This document shows positions 1 to 9,599 of a DNA stretch of 64,000 bases, in pieces. The stretch comes from Dendrophyllia cribrosa (Eukaryota > Cnidaria > Anthozoa > Scleractinia > Dendrophylliidae), in contig JAJLRJ010000001.1 of assembly GCA_024195265.1 (NCBI GenBank), positions 52,036,672 to 52,100,671 of the forward strand, in the 5' to 3' direction. A program made the translations under genes and the position numbers. Every line of letters begins with the position of its first letter. Position 1 is the first letter of the stretch. The notes beneath the pieces are model-generated. The model searched no databases and was not told the DNA's origin. It worked only from the letters and a program-made list of their open reading frames with translations.

Positions 1-935
1 TGAAGTATTTTCAAAAATAACATTAAAAATTGTAACGGCGTTTTATTTTTTTCGAAAACGGGCAAAATTTGAAAAACGGCAAATCGGCGGCCTTTCAGTT
101 GTGAAACTGGCGAAATATTACACATTTTCATCTCGCTCATACAGAAAAACGCGATGCCATACATTAATAAAATGTGGCCACAACATAAACACGCTCTTTT
201 TCTTCACACTAGTGTTATTTACTTTGGATTAGCTGTTGAAATAAGAATATTTCGTCCGTTAGAAGAAACATTATTTCTTCCATTTTAAAAATTAGCAAAT
301 TTGAACCAATTTCAACGCCGTGGAAACCCAATTGGTACGTTGAGTTTGAAAACAAAATCAAGACAGTCTTGAAGCACGACTTCTGTTGTTTACTGTGGTA
401 AAATATTTCTGGCGGCATTTTAAAAGTGCCCCGTCGAGAGACCAAAATGTGAAGGGTAGTTTGACAGGAAAACTTGTGACACGAACCAGCGCCGACGCTA
501 CGAACAAACATGAAAATGCGCAAAAAAATAGTTCCTTTGAGATAAAGCCTTTTTCAGAATTGTAAAGACTTCAGAAGAACTTTATCTATACTTTTGCTAA
601 CTTAAAATGATATCTTTTAAGCAGTCTGTTGGGATACGGAGTAGAGACACGAGCATCATGTTGTGCGACCTTACAAATACAGTAACAGTGATCAACACTT
701 ACCGGCTTTCAAAATTAAACTGTCCCGACCCTTGAATTGCACTTATAATAAAGACAATCCTGCACTCCGATCCATTATATTGCTGTGTTTGGAATATCTG
801 AGCCTTGTAGATCATATCATAGCATTATTTACTCCAAATTTGTTAAAACAACAGTCGCTAAATGACGGTTGGGAAGTTTCCCACAATGTGTTGCAAAGAG
901 ATTGCGTGACGCGTAGCACACTGGAATTTGCTGCG
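1..935 (+). repeat. Left arm of foldback element
   Basis: Pairs in reverse complement with 3225-4145. The match runs inward to a shared stretch around 895-935 on the left and 3225-3265 on the right, where similarity stops. The short ORFs across it are not conserved between the two arms and I do not call them genes. Confidence 0.8.
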
Positions 936-1761
936 TACTTATGGTATCAGTCAAGGGAAGAACATCGCCGTGGAAAGGGTTTCAGGTCAGTGTCATTTAT
1001 AAAGTGGGCTGGGGGTCCTTTAGTTGTAGAACTTGAGGTTCTACCGCCTTTATACTCCTATAAACTAATTTCGATTTTGAGGCGTCAATACTGCATTATA
1101 TTGACGGCTATTTTGTATCACGATTAAACATTGTCTAGATGTTTGAGACGTCAATGCGACTTTATATTGACGTCTCAAAAGCAAGCAAAAGTATCTGAGA
1201 ATCGTGATACTATTACAGATGTCAGCTGGCTGTCAGTTTTGTTTTCCGCTGGTGGGTTTAAAGCTGTTTCTGCGCCATCTCCACCGCAAGTTACAGTCTC
1301 AACAGCCACGTCCGATGACAAGGAAAACAGTGCTAAACCACCAACATCCAATGTATTTTCATGCCCACAGGAAGGCTGCATCCCGTTGGAGAGGGGGGTG
1401 GGGGGTGGTGTACTTCCCAAAAATACCTTTGGGACTCCTGATCTAGAACGAATGGGTATCCATTTTAGAGACGTTTCCTAGAACGAGGTATAATATTTCG
1501 AACGCACGAAAGCTTCATAAGATGGTGAATCAAGAAATTGTCGATCGTGGCTTTATCTTCTGTTTGAAATGGAAGGAATTATGATGCTGATTTGTGTAGA
1601 AGCAGAATAGTCGTATTTTGATGTGTAAGTCGAACAAACAAAGAAATAACATTTAAAAAAATGGTCTATCGAAATTTACGCAATTTCTACGAAATCAAAG
1701 TTGAATACTGCGAAAAGCTCCCACATGGGATATATGTGCACAGGGAACAGTCAGCGGTCAT

Positions 1762-2526
1762 TCAGTTATAGTAATGGCTTTTACAGATCAAATCGTTAAT
1801 GTCTTGGTCTCGCATAAGGGAGGACTTAAAGCAGTCAACATAAGAAGCGTTATGAATGTGAGGTGGCAGATGGTTCCACTCTGGGACAGTACGAGCAAAG
1901 AATGATGCTCTGTAACAACTCTTGAGCGCTAGAATATTCCCCCGCGGGGGGGGGGGGGGGGGGGGGGGGGTGGGGGGGGGGAGGGTACTCAACAAAGTTT
2001 TGTATGGGGATGCTCCGCCCCGAGGTTCAAGCCCTTACCCTTTTAAATGCCAGGTAAAGGTACCCTTTCATATACCTTTCATTGAAAATGGTGTCGCTTT
2101 CATAAAGCCTTTACGTGCGTCTTTTTGATATATTTTGAAAGGCCCTTTTTATAATACTTGAATGGCAGTTTTCCCTACCTTTTTTATGCTTCAACTCGTG
2201 TTTTCGCTACCCTTTTCTATTCTTCATGAAATCCCGACCCTTTCATATACTTCAACTCGTGAAATCCCGACCCTTTCATATACCACCAACCTCAAAAGGG
2301 TACCCCTTTCGGGCGGAGCATCCCCGTATAGCCCATTATTGGGAGTACCCCCCCCCCCCCCCCGGAGGATATTCCTGAAGTGGTGTTGACCTTGGGATTG
2401 TCTAGTTACACGCCAACTCTTGACCAGAATCTGTCTTTCAACGTCCACAAGGCCGTGGACAATCAGGGATAGGCGGCTGACAGCCTTGTGCGCGTCAAGG
2501 CTCTGCCATCCGAGATCGCATATCAT
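1762..2526 (-). pseudogene. Non-LTR retrotransposon ORF2 C-terminal remnant, split by a MITE
   Basis: On the minus strand, 2526 to about 2376 encodes a segment starting near Asp-Leu-Gly-Trp that resembles the region after the reverse-transcriptase domain of CR1/Jockey-like LINEs. The second piece (about 1933-1762) contains the characteristic ARTVPEWNHLPPHI block, followed by a Phe-Lys-Ser-Ser-Leu segment and a stop, typical of the C-terminus of such ORF2 proteins. The two pieces are separated by the MITE at 1941-2368. Only the tail is present, consistent with a 5'-truncated LINE insertion. It is dead. Confidence 0.65.
1941..2368. mobile_element. MITE with poly(G)/poly(C) ends
   Basis: The left end is a long G run (1945-1982) leading into GGGTACTC and a TATGGGGATGCTCCGCCC block. 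The right end is the reverse complement of the same order: GGGCGGAGCATCCCC, then GAGTACC, then a C run ending at 2363. Seven-base direct repeats (ATATTCC) at 1934-1940 and 2369-2375 look like the target duplication. Inside are repeats of a CCCTTTCATATAC-type motif. The element lies within the LINE remnant. Homopolymer length should be treated as unreliable in the assembly. Confidence 0.7.
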
Positions 2527-3224
2527 TTGCGTATCATTTTTCTAGAATGGAGTGTTAAAAATTGAGCTATTTTTAGAACGGGGTAACATTTTTCAACGGC
2601 CGTCCGCCCTGGAACGCCATCTGTCATTAAAAGCCTGCACCATGTCACCGGAGAGGCACACCCTAATGAACCTGGCCAAACAACAGTACGCCACCCTCCT
2701 CAGCGAAGGCGTTGCACTTCTCCCTTTCTTTGCAAGTCTCAAGCTCAGTTAGCAGCTCAAACAAAGGCCAAAGCCTCAAGGCGGGCTGGGCGCAAAAGGA
2801 AATGGAAAAGCCCTTGCTACCGATTCAACGAAAAGTCGGCCCGGATGTAGTCACAAAAGAAATGCGCCGTGCCCGTGCCCGGCAGTGAAGAGAAAAGCGC
2901 CACCGATGGCCCTCCTTGAAGAATTTGAGGATATATATAGTTGCCCTTGTAAAGCTAGAAAATGAAGGGCTAATGTAATGCAAGATTGCTAACCGCTTTT
3001 ACGGTTTTATTTTCTCTTGTAAGAAGATTGAAGAAGCCTTGTGTGATACATGTATTTTTTTTCCGCCTCGAGGCTGTGCAATAATTTTTTTTTCGAGATT
3101 ATTCCATACTTTTCTTTCGCTCGCTGTGGACGATCTTTTTTCCTCTACTTTTGCTGTGCAGGAATTTATTTTTTGGTATTAATTACCAGAACTTTTCGCC
3201 CCAGGGAGCAAAGTATTTCTCAAA

Positions 3225-4145
3225 TTTCAGTGCGCTACGCGTCACGCAATCTCTTTGCAACACATTGAAGACTGTCATTTAGCGACTTCTGTTTTAACAC
3301 ATTTGGAGTAAATAACGCTATGATATGATCTACAAGGCTCAGATATTCCAAACACAACAATGGAATGCATGATTGGCTTTATCATAAACGCAATTCAAGG
3401 CTCGGGTAAGTTTAATTTTCCGATGAACGAATAAAGGAAAGAGGGTGAGTGTTGATCGCTGTTATTTTAATATAAGGTCGCACAATATGCTTTTGTCTCT
3501 ACTTCGTATCCCAACAAACTGTTTAAAATATATATATTTTTAAGTTAGCAAAGGATAGATAAAATTCTTCTGAAGTCTTGCAATTCTGAGAAAGGCTTTA
3601 TCTCAAAGGAACAATTTGTTTTTTTTTGCGATAAACACTTTGTTCGTAGCGTCGGCGCTGGTTCGTGTCACAAGTTTTCCTGTCAAACTACCCTTCACGT
3701 TTTGGTCTCTCGACAGGGCACTTTTAAAATGCCGCCAGAAATATTTTATCACAGTAAACAACAGAAGTTGTGCTTCAAGACTTTCTTGATTTTGTTTTCA
3801 AACTCAACGTACCAATTGGGTTTCCACGGCGTTGAAATTGGTTCAAATTTGCTTATTTTAAAATGGAAGAAATAATGTTTCTTCTAACGGACGAAATATT
3901 CTTATTTCAACAGCTAATTCAAAGTAAATTACTGTAGTTTAAAGAACAAGAGTGTGTTTATGTTGTGGCCAGGTTTTATTGATATATGGCATCGCGTTTT
4001 TCTGTACGAGCGAGATAAAAATGTGTAATTTTTTGCCGGTTTCACAACTGAAAGGCCGCCGATTTGCCGTTTTTCAAACTTTGCCCGTTTTCGAAAAAAA
4101 TAAAACGCCGTTATAATTTTTAACATTGTTTTTGAAAATACTTCA
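3225..4145 (-). repeat. Right arm of foldback element
   Basis: Reverse complement of the left arm. Its outer end at about 4145 lies some 75 bp before a tRNA-His fragment. Divergence between the arms, including small indels, indicates an old insertion rather than a recent one. Confidence 0.8.
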
Positions 4146-4220
4146 CTATAAAGATTATTTGGGCAAAATAAGAAGAAATCCGAAATTTTGTGACTGACGC
4201 CCAATTTTCGAAAATTTCAG

Positions 4221-4284
4221 ACATTGGCTCTTAAGACACTGCGTTGTGGCCGCAGTAACCCAGGTTCGAGTCCTGGTCAAGGCA
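4221..4284 (+). pseudogene. tRNA-His(GTG)-derived fragment, 5' half lost
   Basis: The anticodon arm is perfect: stem 4239-4243 pairs with 4251-4255, loop TTGTGGC gives anticodon GTG (4246-4248). The T arm is perfect too (CCAGG, loop TTCGAGT, CCTGG). A 3' acceptor TCAAGGC with discriminator A (4277-4284) follows, then TTTT at 4285, a possible Pol III terminator. Upstream, the D arm is shortened and no partner GCCTTGA acceptor strand is present, so a functional cloverleaf cannot form. It is a tRNA pseudogene or the tRNA-derived part of a SINE. Confidence 0.7.
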
Positions 4285-4402
4285 TTTTGTTTTGATCTGT
4301 CTGTAAATGATATCTGTGTCAGTTGTGTTTTGTTTTGAAGTGATTTGGTATAAAGCGGGCAAGTTTGAGTCGGTCTATTGTTTCTATTGTTTCAGAATAA
4401 CA

Positions 4403-4590
4403 CAAAAGGAATAGGTAGTTAACGTCATGAAAAGGCATTCCGTTTATTAGTATGCAGGAAGGCATGTTGTGACGTCAATGACTAGGCATAGCTAATGAGG
4501 GGAACGCATACTAATTTGGATTTCCTGTTTAATAAATGAATATTAATAAACGGAATGCCTTTTCATGACGTCAACTACCTATTCCTTTTG
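4403..4590. mobile_element. MITE with about 45-bp terminal inverted repeats
   Basis: The left end (4403-4449) reads in reverse complement at 4546-4590, including CAAAAGGAATAGGTAGTT at the tip. The interior holds an ATTTGGATTTCCTG motif that recurs just outside the element near 4605. No ORF. A second partial copy seems to follow at about 4600-4660. Confidence 0.7.
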
Positions 4591-6053
4591 TCTTGCTGTA
4601 TACTAATTTGGATTTCCTGCATACTCATTTGGAATAGGCATAGGTAATGAGGGGAACGCATACGGAACGCAAAGGGAACGCAGTAGCGGGGGTTAAGTTT
4701 GCTGGCCCTATACTACTGATAGCTTATGATGAATACGTAGGACCTTGTTCCTATAAACGCTGATATTATGCTATTGGATTTTTGATTGCAGGATTAGGCA
4801 ATTGTTCAGTCACAGTAACCGGAATAACAGTAAATCTTATTTTTTGTAAGTAAACACCATCCACTTACTACACGTAATTATGACAATAACTAATTTCAAA
4901 TCTCTTATATTTAATCATTTCATGGTATACGGCAATTCTTTCATTTGAACCTTATATAGCTGAACAGTCTCGTTTCCATGTTAGGTTACTCATGTGCGTA
5001 ATATTGGAATGGTGAGCCGAATGGTGACTACGTAGATGTGTACTGTACGCATGTGTGGCCGGTTTTACCGCGGTTCTATCCAGTCCATTGATTTTTCAAC
5101 CGTGCGGTGGACGACAGCAGTCTCGTTTTCATGCTAGAGCGATCACGTGACCAATGTGCAAAAACTAATGTGTTGGATTCAGAACACATAGCTTGATATT
5201 TCTACCAAGTTTGGGCGTGTTTCCTTGATTTGGGAGAATTTATGACCTCTTTAAGTTTGCAGCCTCGTTTCCATGCTAGAGCGATCACGTGACCCTCCTT
5301 AAAGGCAAAAACCAATGTGTTGGATTCAGAACACCTAGCTTGATATTTTTGCCAAGTTTGGACGTGTTTCCTTGATTTGGGGACAATTTATGACCTCTTT
5401 TAGGTTTTCAGCCTCGTTTCCATGCTGGAATCCATGGGTCATTTTGAAACATCCCTTAAGTACCCTCCCGGCGATTTTCAAGATTGGCAACAAAGTTTTT
5501 CTGGTTCCTAAGGCTCCAAAGAACATAACTAGACTAGTTGCCTGCTTTCTTCATCAAAAGCCTACGGGAATACATATGCTCCCTGACTACGTCTGAAAAG
5601 TTTGGATGGGCTGGCCATCGATGGAGCAAAGCGACTTCAAACTTTTAGAAACGACGCTTGCAAGAGATTGGAGTGGATGGTTGATTGGCATCTGTCCAGT
5701 AAGTTGAATTGTCCAGCCCCCTTTTTACCGCTTCAGTTGCAACAGTTTGTGTATAAAGATAGATGAAGATCTATGTATCCAGCCGCTGTGGTACTTTATA
5801 ACGTTCTTTGCTCAAACAGGACCATTTTACTTTCTTTTTCACATGCGAAATTACCACCGCGATGGTCGCCATTTTTTAATTTGCTGACTCCGCCTGGCTT
5901 GACGCGCTGATTCATGAAAGCGAGTCTTCCGGAAGTCAACCAGCTCACCGCAAAATGTTTTCGCGTGGTCCGCATTGTTACTAAAAATAACTTTTTTGCA
6001 ATTAAGATATCCCAAACTGGGAGACTCCCTCTCTGTCCAATTATTTTCTCTTG
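4591..6053. other. Intergenic sequence, no gene recognised
   Basis: Apart from the tandem repeat at 5118-5435 I see no gene. A short ORF at 5372-5596 overlaps a similar-sized antisense ORF and shows no family motif. The stretch ends exactly where homology to the tandem units begins at 6054. Confidence 0.5.
5118..5435 (+). repeat. Tandem repeat, about 145-bp period, two full copies and a third start
   Basis: The block beginning with a CTCGTTT(T/C)CATGCTAGAGCG segment recurs near 5118, 5261 and 5410, each followed (in the first two) by GTGTTGGATTCAGAACAC and a TTTCCTTGATTTGGG segment. A weaker start (CTCGTTTCCATG) occurs at 4970. Copies differ by substitutions and small indels. No coding frame spans it. 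Confidence 0.75.
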
Positions 6054-7300
6054 ATGCAGAATAATGTCGAAAACTAAACGTGCATAATTTCGCATTCTAA
6101 ACACGTATTGCAACAAATTCGGTGGCTTTTATCTTCCTTGTACTGAAACTACAAGCGATTACTGGGTTAATACTCGTTATATCCTCCCCGATTACGAAAA
6201 ATAGCGCACAGGCTCCTCCTACTTTCGGATCAAAACGATTTAAATCTTTGGGCAAACATGGTTAGGTGGACAATTTCCAAAATTTTAGTTAAAACGTAAA
6301 GGATTTGTTGTTAACAAATTTGGTTTTGTTTGTATGAAAAGACAGTTAAATTCACATTCGAAAGCTTCAAACTAGTTAGAACGTACTCTTTCATTTAAGG
6401 TCTTTACATGTGAAACGGTGTTCTTAAAAACAAAATTAACCAATGATAAATCAAAGGCTCCTATGAGCCAACCCGTGAATACGAAACGCTCTAATAAAAG
6501 ATTCTGCACACCTTCTGACCCTCCCCTCTTTAACGGCGTTTTGATCCACCAACCTCCACCCCCTGCGTCCAACTCCCCACCCTCCCCTCCTTGCAGCGCC
6601 GTCCCCATGGGTAAGGCAGGTGACCATTACATATCGCGGCCTATAGTTTTCACCGACCGTCCCCTCTCATTGGCGTTTTGCTTGACCGACCCCCACACTG
6701 ACCATTACATATCTAAGTAACATTCTAAGATATCCAAAAGCCTCCATTGGTTTCCACGTCGAATGAACCACTTCTCTCATTTAAACACCCTCCGATCCAG
6801 TCAAACACCCATGGCCATTGTTTAATAAACAGTAAAATTAAAGTGCATTAAATGCCTCGGGGGTTCATGGGAGGGAATTTGTATTCAGACCCGATGCAGT
6901 TATTTGACGAATATAACATTTTCTAGGTGCCTGGTTTACCTTTTGGCCTTGATGTTTGGAATTAATCCTACCTCAAGGCAACTAAGTTTACAATAAATTC
7001 GGCCCTTTGCGTTTCTTTGAAGAAATGAAGTATCCTAGTTTTATAATTTACTCGAAGTAGCTTGTGCTAGCTATCACACCTGTCAATCGACAAAGCATAT
7101 AGCCCATGCACGCCATACAAACTGTAGCCAGACTGCAGATAGTGAAAGTTCATGTATTGAGGAAAATGTGTGCGTATTGCACTTAAAGATACACAAAACA
7201 GGAATTGTTAAAACAGACAAAGAAAAGGAGGAGGCAAATTAAGCAGATAGTGCAAATTTAGGTATATTTTACGGTTATAAGGTTGAAATACTCTAAATTA

Positions 7301-7637
7301 CATACAGCTATTTCAATTTAGGTTGTCGGATGATAGCTTCAAGCGTACGCAACGACCGCAAGGTACTTTGGGATTTTTATGAATATGACAAAAGCAAATT
7401 AAAATGCCTCGTCCATACAGCGAAGGCAAACATTTATGGTGCTAACATCCACCTCACTCATCGCACTTACAAACGCAAAAAAAAAAAAACCGCGAACTTT
7501 AGCTAAGACCAAGAGATTATAATTGTCCAATTATTTTCTCTTGCTAAGACCAATTTACAACTACCCATAGCAACTTGCGGTCTCGTTGCGTACGCTTGAA
7601 GCTCTCGTCCGACAACTTAAATTGAAATAGCTGTATG
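7301..7637. mobile_element. Palindromic MITE, U1 copy
   Basis: The ends are inverted repeats of about 60 bp: CATACAGCTATTTCAATTTA at 7301 matches the reverse complement ending at 7637, and both continue through a CGTACGCAACGA segment. Copies lie at the same unit position in U2 (18156-18452) and U3 (32001-32297), so insertion predates the duplications. The U1 copy has an extra 41 bp near 7510-7550 flanked by a repeated GCTAAGACC. Confidence 0.75.
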
Positions 7638-8064
7638 TCGCCATGACATTTTCCGAGCTATACCGTACCTACAACAAAAAAAACTAATATAAGAAGCATA
7701 ATTGGTCGAAGGACCAATTCAAGACAACAAACACAAACGAGTATATTTAACATGTAAACTAGTTTTTCTTTATTTATTTTACTTTCATCTTTCCTCTATA
7801 ATTTTATTATTAGGCTGTGACGTCATTTTACCTTATAAGGGAAAGAGAACACGCAAACTATCCCAGCGAATTACACAGTAGATTGCCGCGTATTACACCT
7901 TAGCATCCCATACGCAAATATAAACTAATATAAGAAGGAAAATTGGTCGAGAAAACGACTAACTATTTTATTCACTTTATTTATTTGTCCTTTTTTCATC
8001 TATAATATTATTTTCATTATTTAGTTGTTATTCGTATTTGTTACTTGTCCTCAGTTTAATTAAT

Positions 8065-9180
8065 TTATTTACTCGTTTTAAATGCACGTGGATTCCGGGT
8101 AAGTTCCAGGTCAGGTTCCTCGTTAATATTGCAGACACCCCGCCGCCGATTAACTGGTTGAATTTGTGGAACTCTGTTCCTGCGACAGCGGCACCGAAGA
8201 ACGTCTTTAAAGCACTTGCGAAAGTTACTGTTAAATATCACGTAAATGGCGGGATTTATCGCGCTGTTTGCATGACCCAAAAAGTAGCCCATGAATTCAA
8301 GAGTGGCGGGTGGTCCGCAAGGAAAGTTTTCCAAACTAAAGAAGATAATAACTTGGGAAATGTACAATGGAAGCCAGCAAAGCGCAAAAAGAATCACAAC
8401 TACCAGTAACATTTTTAGAACTTTCTTCTTGGACTTCTTTGCGCGGAGTTGGTTCTCGGCCGTTTGATTACCAGGAACTTTCCTCACCCATAGTTTGTAA
8501 ATGACAAAACTGTAAAGTACAGACATTATCAGTAGTGGAACTGCATAAAACAACACAAATACAGCAATTGTGAAGTCTTTATCGGCATCTTCCTCGAAAA
8601 CCGGTGTCCAAATTTCAAGGCAGTACCTTTTCTGTGTTTTCTGATCTACTTCATACACGACCATTTTATTCGCGTACAGAATCGGCCAGTTGACTGCGAT
8701 TCCTACGATCCAGACGGCCGCGATCATGCCATATGCTATGTGAAAAGTGATATAGCGTTTTAGGGGGTACATGATCGCCAGGAAACGGTCAACAGCGATT
8801 GCTGTCAAACTCAACACTGAGCTTGCGATAGAGAGAGCTTGGCTGAAAGGGATGATCTTGCATAAAATGTCTCCGAATACGACGCCATTAAACAAATTGA
8901 AACGGCGGGTCGCGTAAACTTTAATGCTTATTGGCATGATCAATGCGGTAATAAGAAGGTCGGCCACTGCCATATTGACTATAAGATAATTTGTGACAGT
9001 TCGCATTCGCCTGTTCGTAATAACGACGCATATAACGAGCACGTTACCGATGAGAGAACCGAACATGATGATGATGTAGGCGATGCACTTGAAAACTTGT
9101 TCCGTTGGTGAATCGATGTGATATTCACACTGAATAGGAGGGCTTGGAGCAGTTTCATTACTGCTTACGTTCGAGGCCAT
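8065..9180 (-). CDS. GPCR A: class A (rhodopsin-family) peptide-receptor-like GPCR
   Basis: An intact 371-residue seven-helix receptor of the plasma membrane, expected to signal through G proteins. TM1 about 32-54 with Gly-Asn; TM2 63-87 with LIVNMAVADLL; TM3 105-132 beginning at Cys107, the likely disulfide partner of Cys187 in loop 2; a DRF (not DRY) motif at 131-133; TM4 147-169; TM5 203-230; TM6 255-282 with CWLP at 268-271; TM7 294-316 with NPAIY at 309-313. Asn4 and Asn8 are glycosylation sequons. Cys323/330/332 in the tail could be palmitoylated. These features fit the neuropeptide-receptor-like group (NPY, NPFF, tachykinin type); the ligand is unknown. The coding part has no intron. 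A pyrimidine-rich AG immediately before the GCAATG start suggests a spliced 5' UTR exon. It is about 90% identical to copy B, with differences concentrated at residues 80-104. Confidence 0.9.
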   Translation of the reverse strand: MASNVSSNETAPSPPIQCEYHIDSPTEQVFKCIAYIIIMFGSLIGNVLVICVVITNRRMRTVTNYLIVNMAVADLLITALIMPISIKVYATRRFNLFNGVVFGDILCKIIPFSQALSIASSVLSLTAIAVDRFLAIMYPLKRYITFHIAYGMIAAVWIVGIAVNWPILYANKMVVYEVDQKTQKRYCLEIWTPVFEEDADKDFTIAVFVLFYAVPLLIMSVLYSFVIYKLWVRKVPGNQTAENQLRAKKSKKKVLKMLLVVVILFALCWLPLYISQVIIFFSLENFPCGPPATLEFMGYFLGHANSAINPAIYVIFNSNFRKCFKDVLRCRCRRNRVPQIQPVNRRRGVCNINEEPDLELTRNPRAFKTSK

Positions 9181-9196
9181 TGCCTAAAGGAAGAAA
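9181..9196 (-). promoter_or_regulatory. Probable 3' splice site of a 5' UTR intron, GPCR A
   Basis: Just upstream of the ATG on the minus strand is TTTCTTCCTTTAG followed by GCAATGG. Copies B and C have TTTCTTCCTTCAG at the same place: the one substitution keeps the AG. A second copy-independent clue is that U1 has an in-frame stop here, so translation cannot start further upstream. Transcript data would be needed to prove splicing. Confidence 0.4.
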
Positions 9197-9599
9197 CGCC
9201 GACACCTTTTCAACGTCTGCTTAGGTAAATCTAGGGACGATACCGTCAAAAAAAATTGTTTACAACATTGTGAGTATAATTATGTATAGGCTTATGATCA
9301 AAATGCTCCACGTATCGGTATATCCTAAACCGTAACCTTTTATAACGAAGCTAGGAAATTACAGCGAGGGTAAAAGGAGGACGAATTCGCGGAATGGCAT
9401 GTGGCATGACTTGCGGAATTATGGTATTATGTGGAATGGCGTTCTATATGCGAAATGAAAAGAGCGCCTTAGTTTTCTTTGCACGAATTCGCAAGAGCAG
9501 CCGCTTTTTCAATGTTGCGGGCTCGACGATGACAATAACATCAATATGACAACAGCATCGCGGATCGTGGAAGAAGGAAAAAAAATGCCTGACTGCAGG

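Larger units (their letters stand above)
1131..2752 (+). pseudogene. C2HC/C2H2-type zinc-finger gene remnant, split by insertions
   Basis: Two pieces of one zinc-finger-like domain lie on the plus strand. The upstream piece (1131-1382) ends with a Cys-x4-Cys pair (CPQEGC, about 1362-1379). The downstream piece (about 2591-2752) resumes with Phe-Gln-Arg, then Leu-x2-His and a Cys (His codon near 2618, Cys near 2636). Joined, the order is the usual Cys-Cys-Phe-Leu-His-Cys/His pattern. After the finger comes a segment (RHTLMNLAK) of a kind I recall from uncharacterised cnidarian zinc-finger proteins; that is memory, not a search. About 1.2 kb of later insertions separate the halves. Downstream, 2753-2900 still looks Lys/Arg-rich in another frame. 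A basic tail of the same gene is possible. It sits in the core of the foldback element and may have been its cargo. It cannot be functional. Confidence 0.5.
1..4145. mobile_element. Large foldback (inverted-repeat) element, nested insertions
   Basis: The first 935 bases recur in reverse complement at about 3225-4145, with scattered mismatches and small indels. The outermost match pairs position 1 with about 4145, so the element may extend left of the window. The core between the arms carries a zinc-finger gene remnant, a LINE reverse-transcriptase remnant and a MITE, inserted one inside another. Long arms around a core resemble foldback or long-TIR DNA transposons. No transposase is readable, so the superfamily is unknown. 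Confidence 0.75.

Noticed and set aside
663..1127. 154-residue ORF at the left foldback arm
   Set aside because: The first part lies in the inverted-repeat arm and is not kept open in the other arm; no motif recognised.
8038..8409. Plus-strand 123-residue ORF, repeated at 18867 and 32712
   Set aside because: Antisense to the conserved TM6-tail region of the GPCR gene; its conservation follows from the receptor on the other strand.
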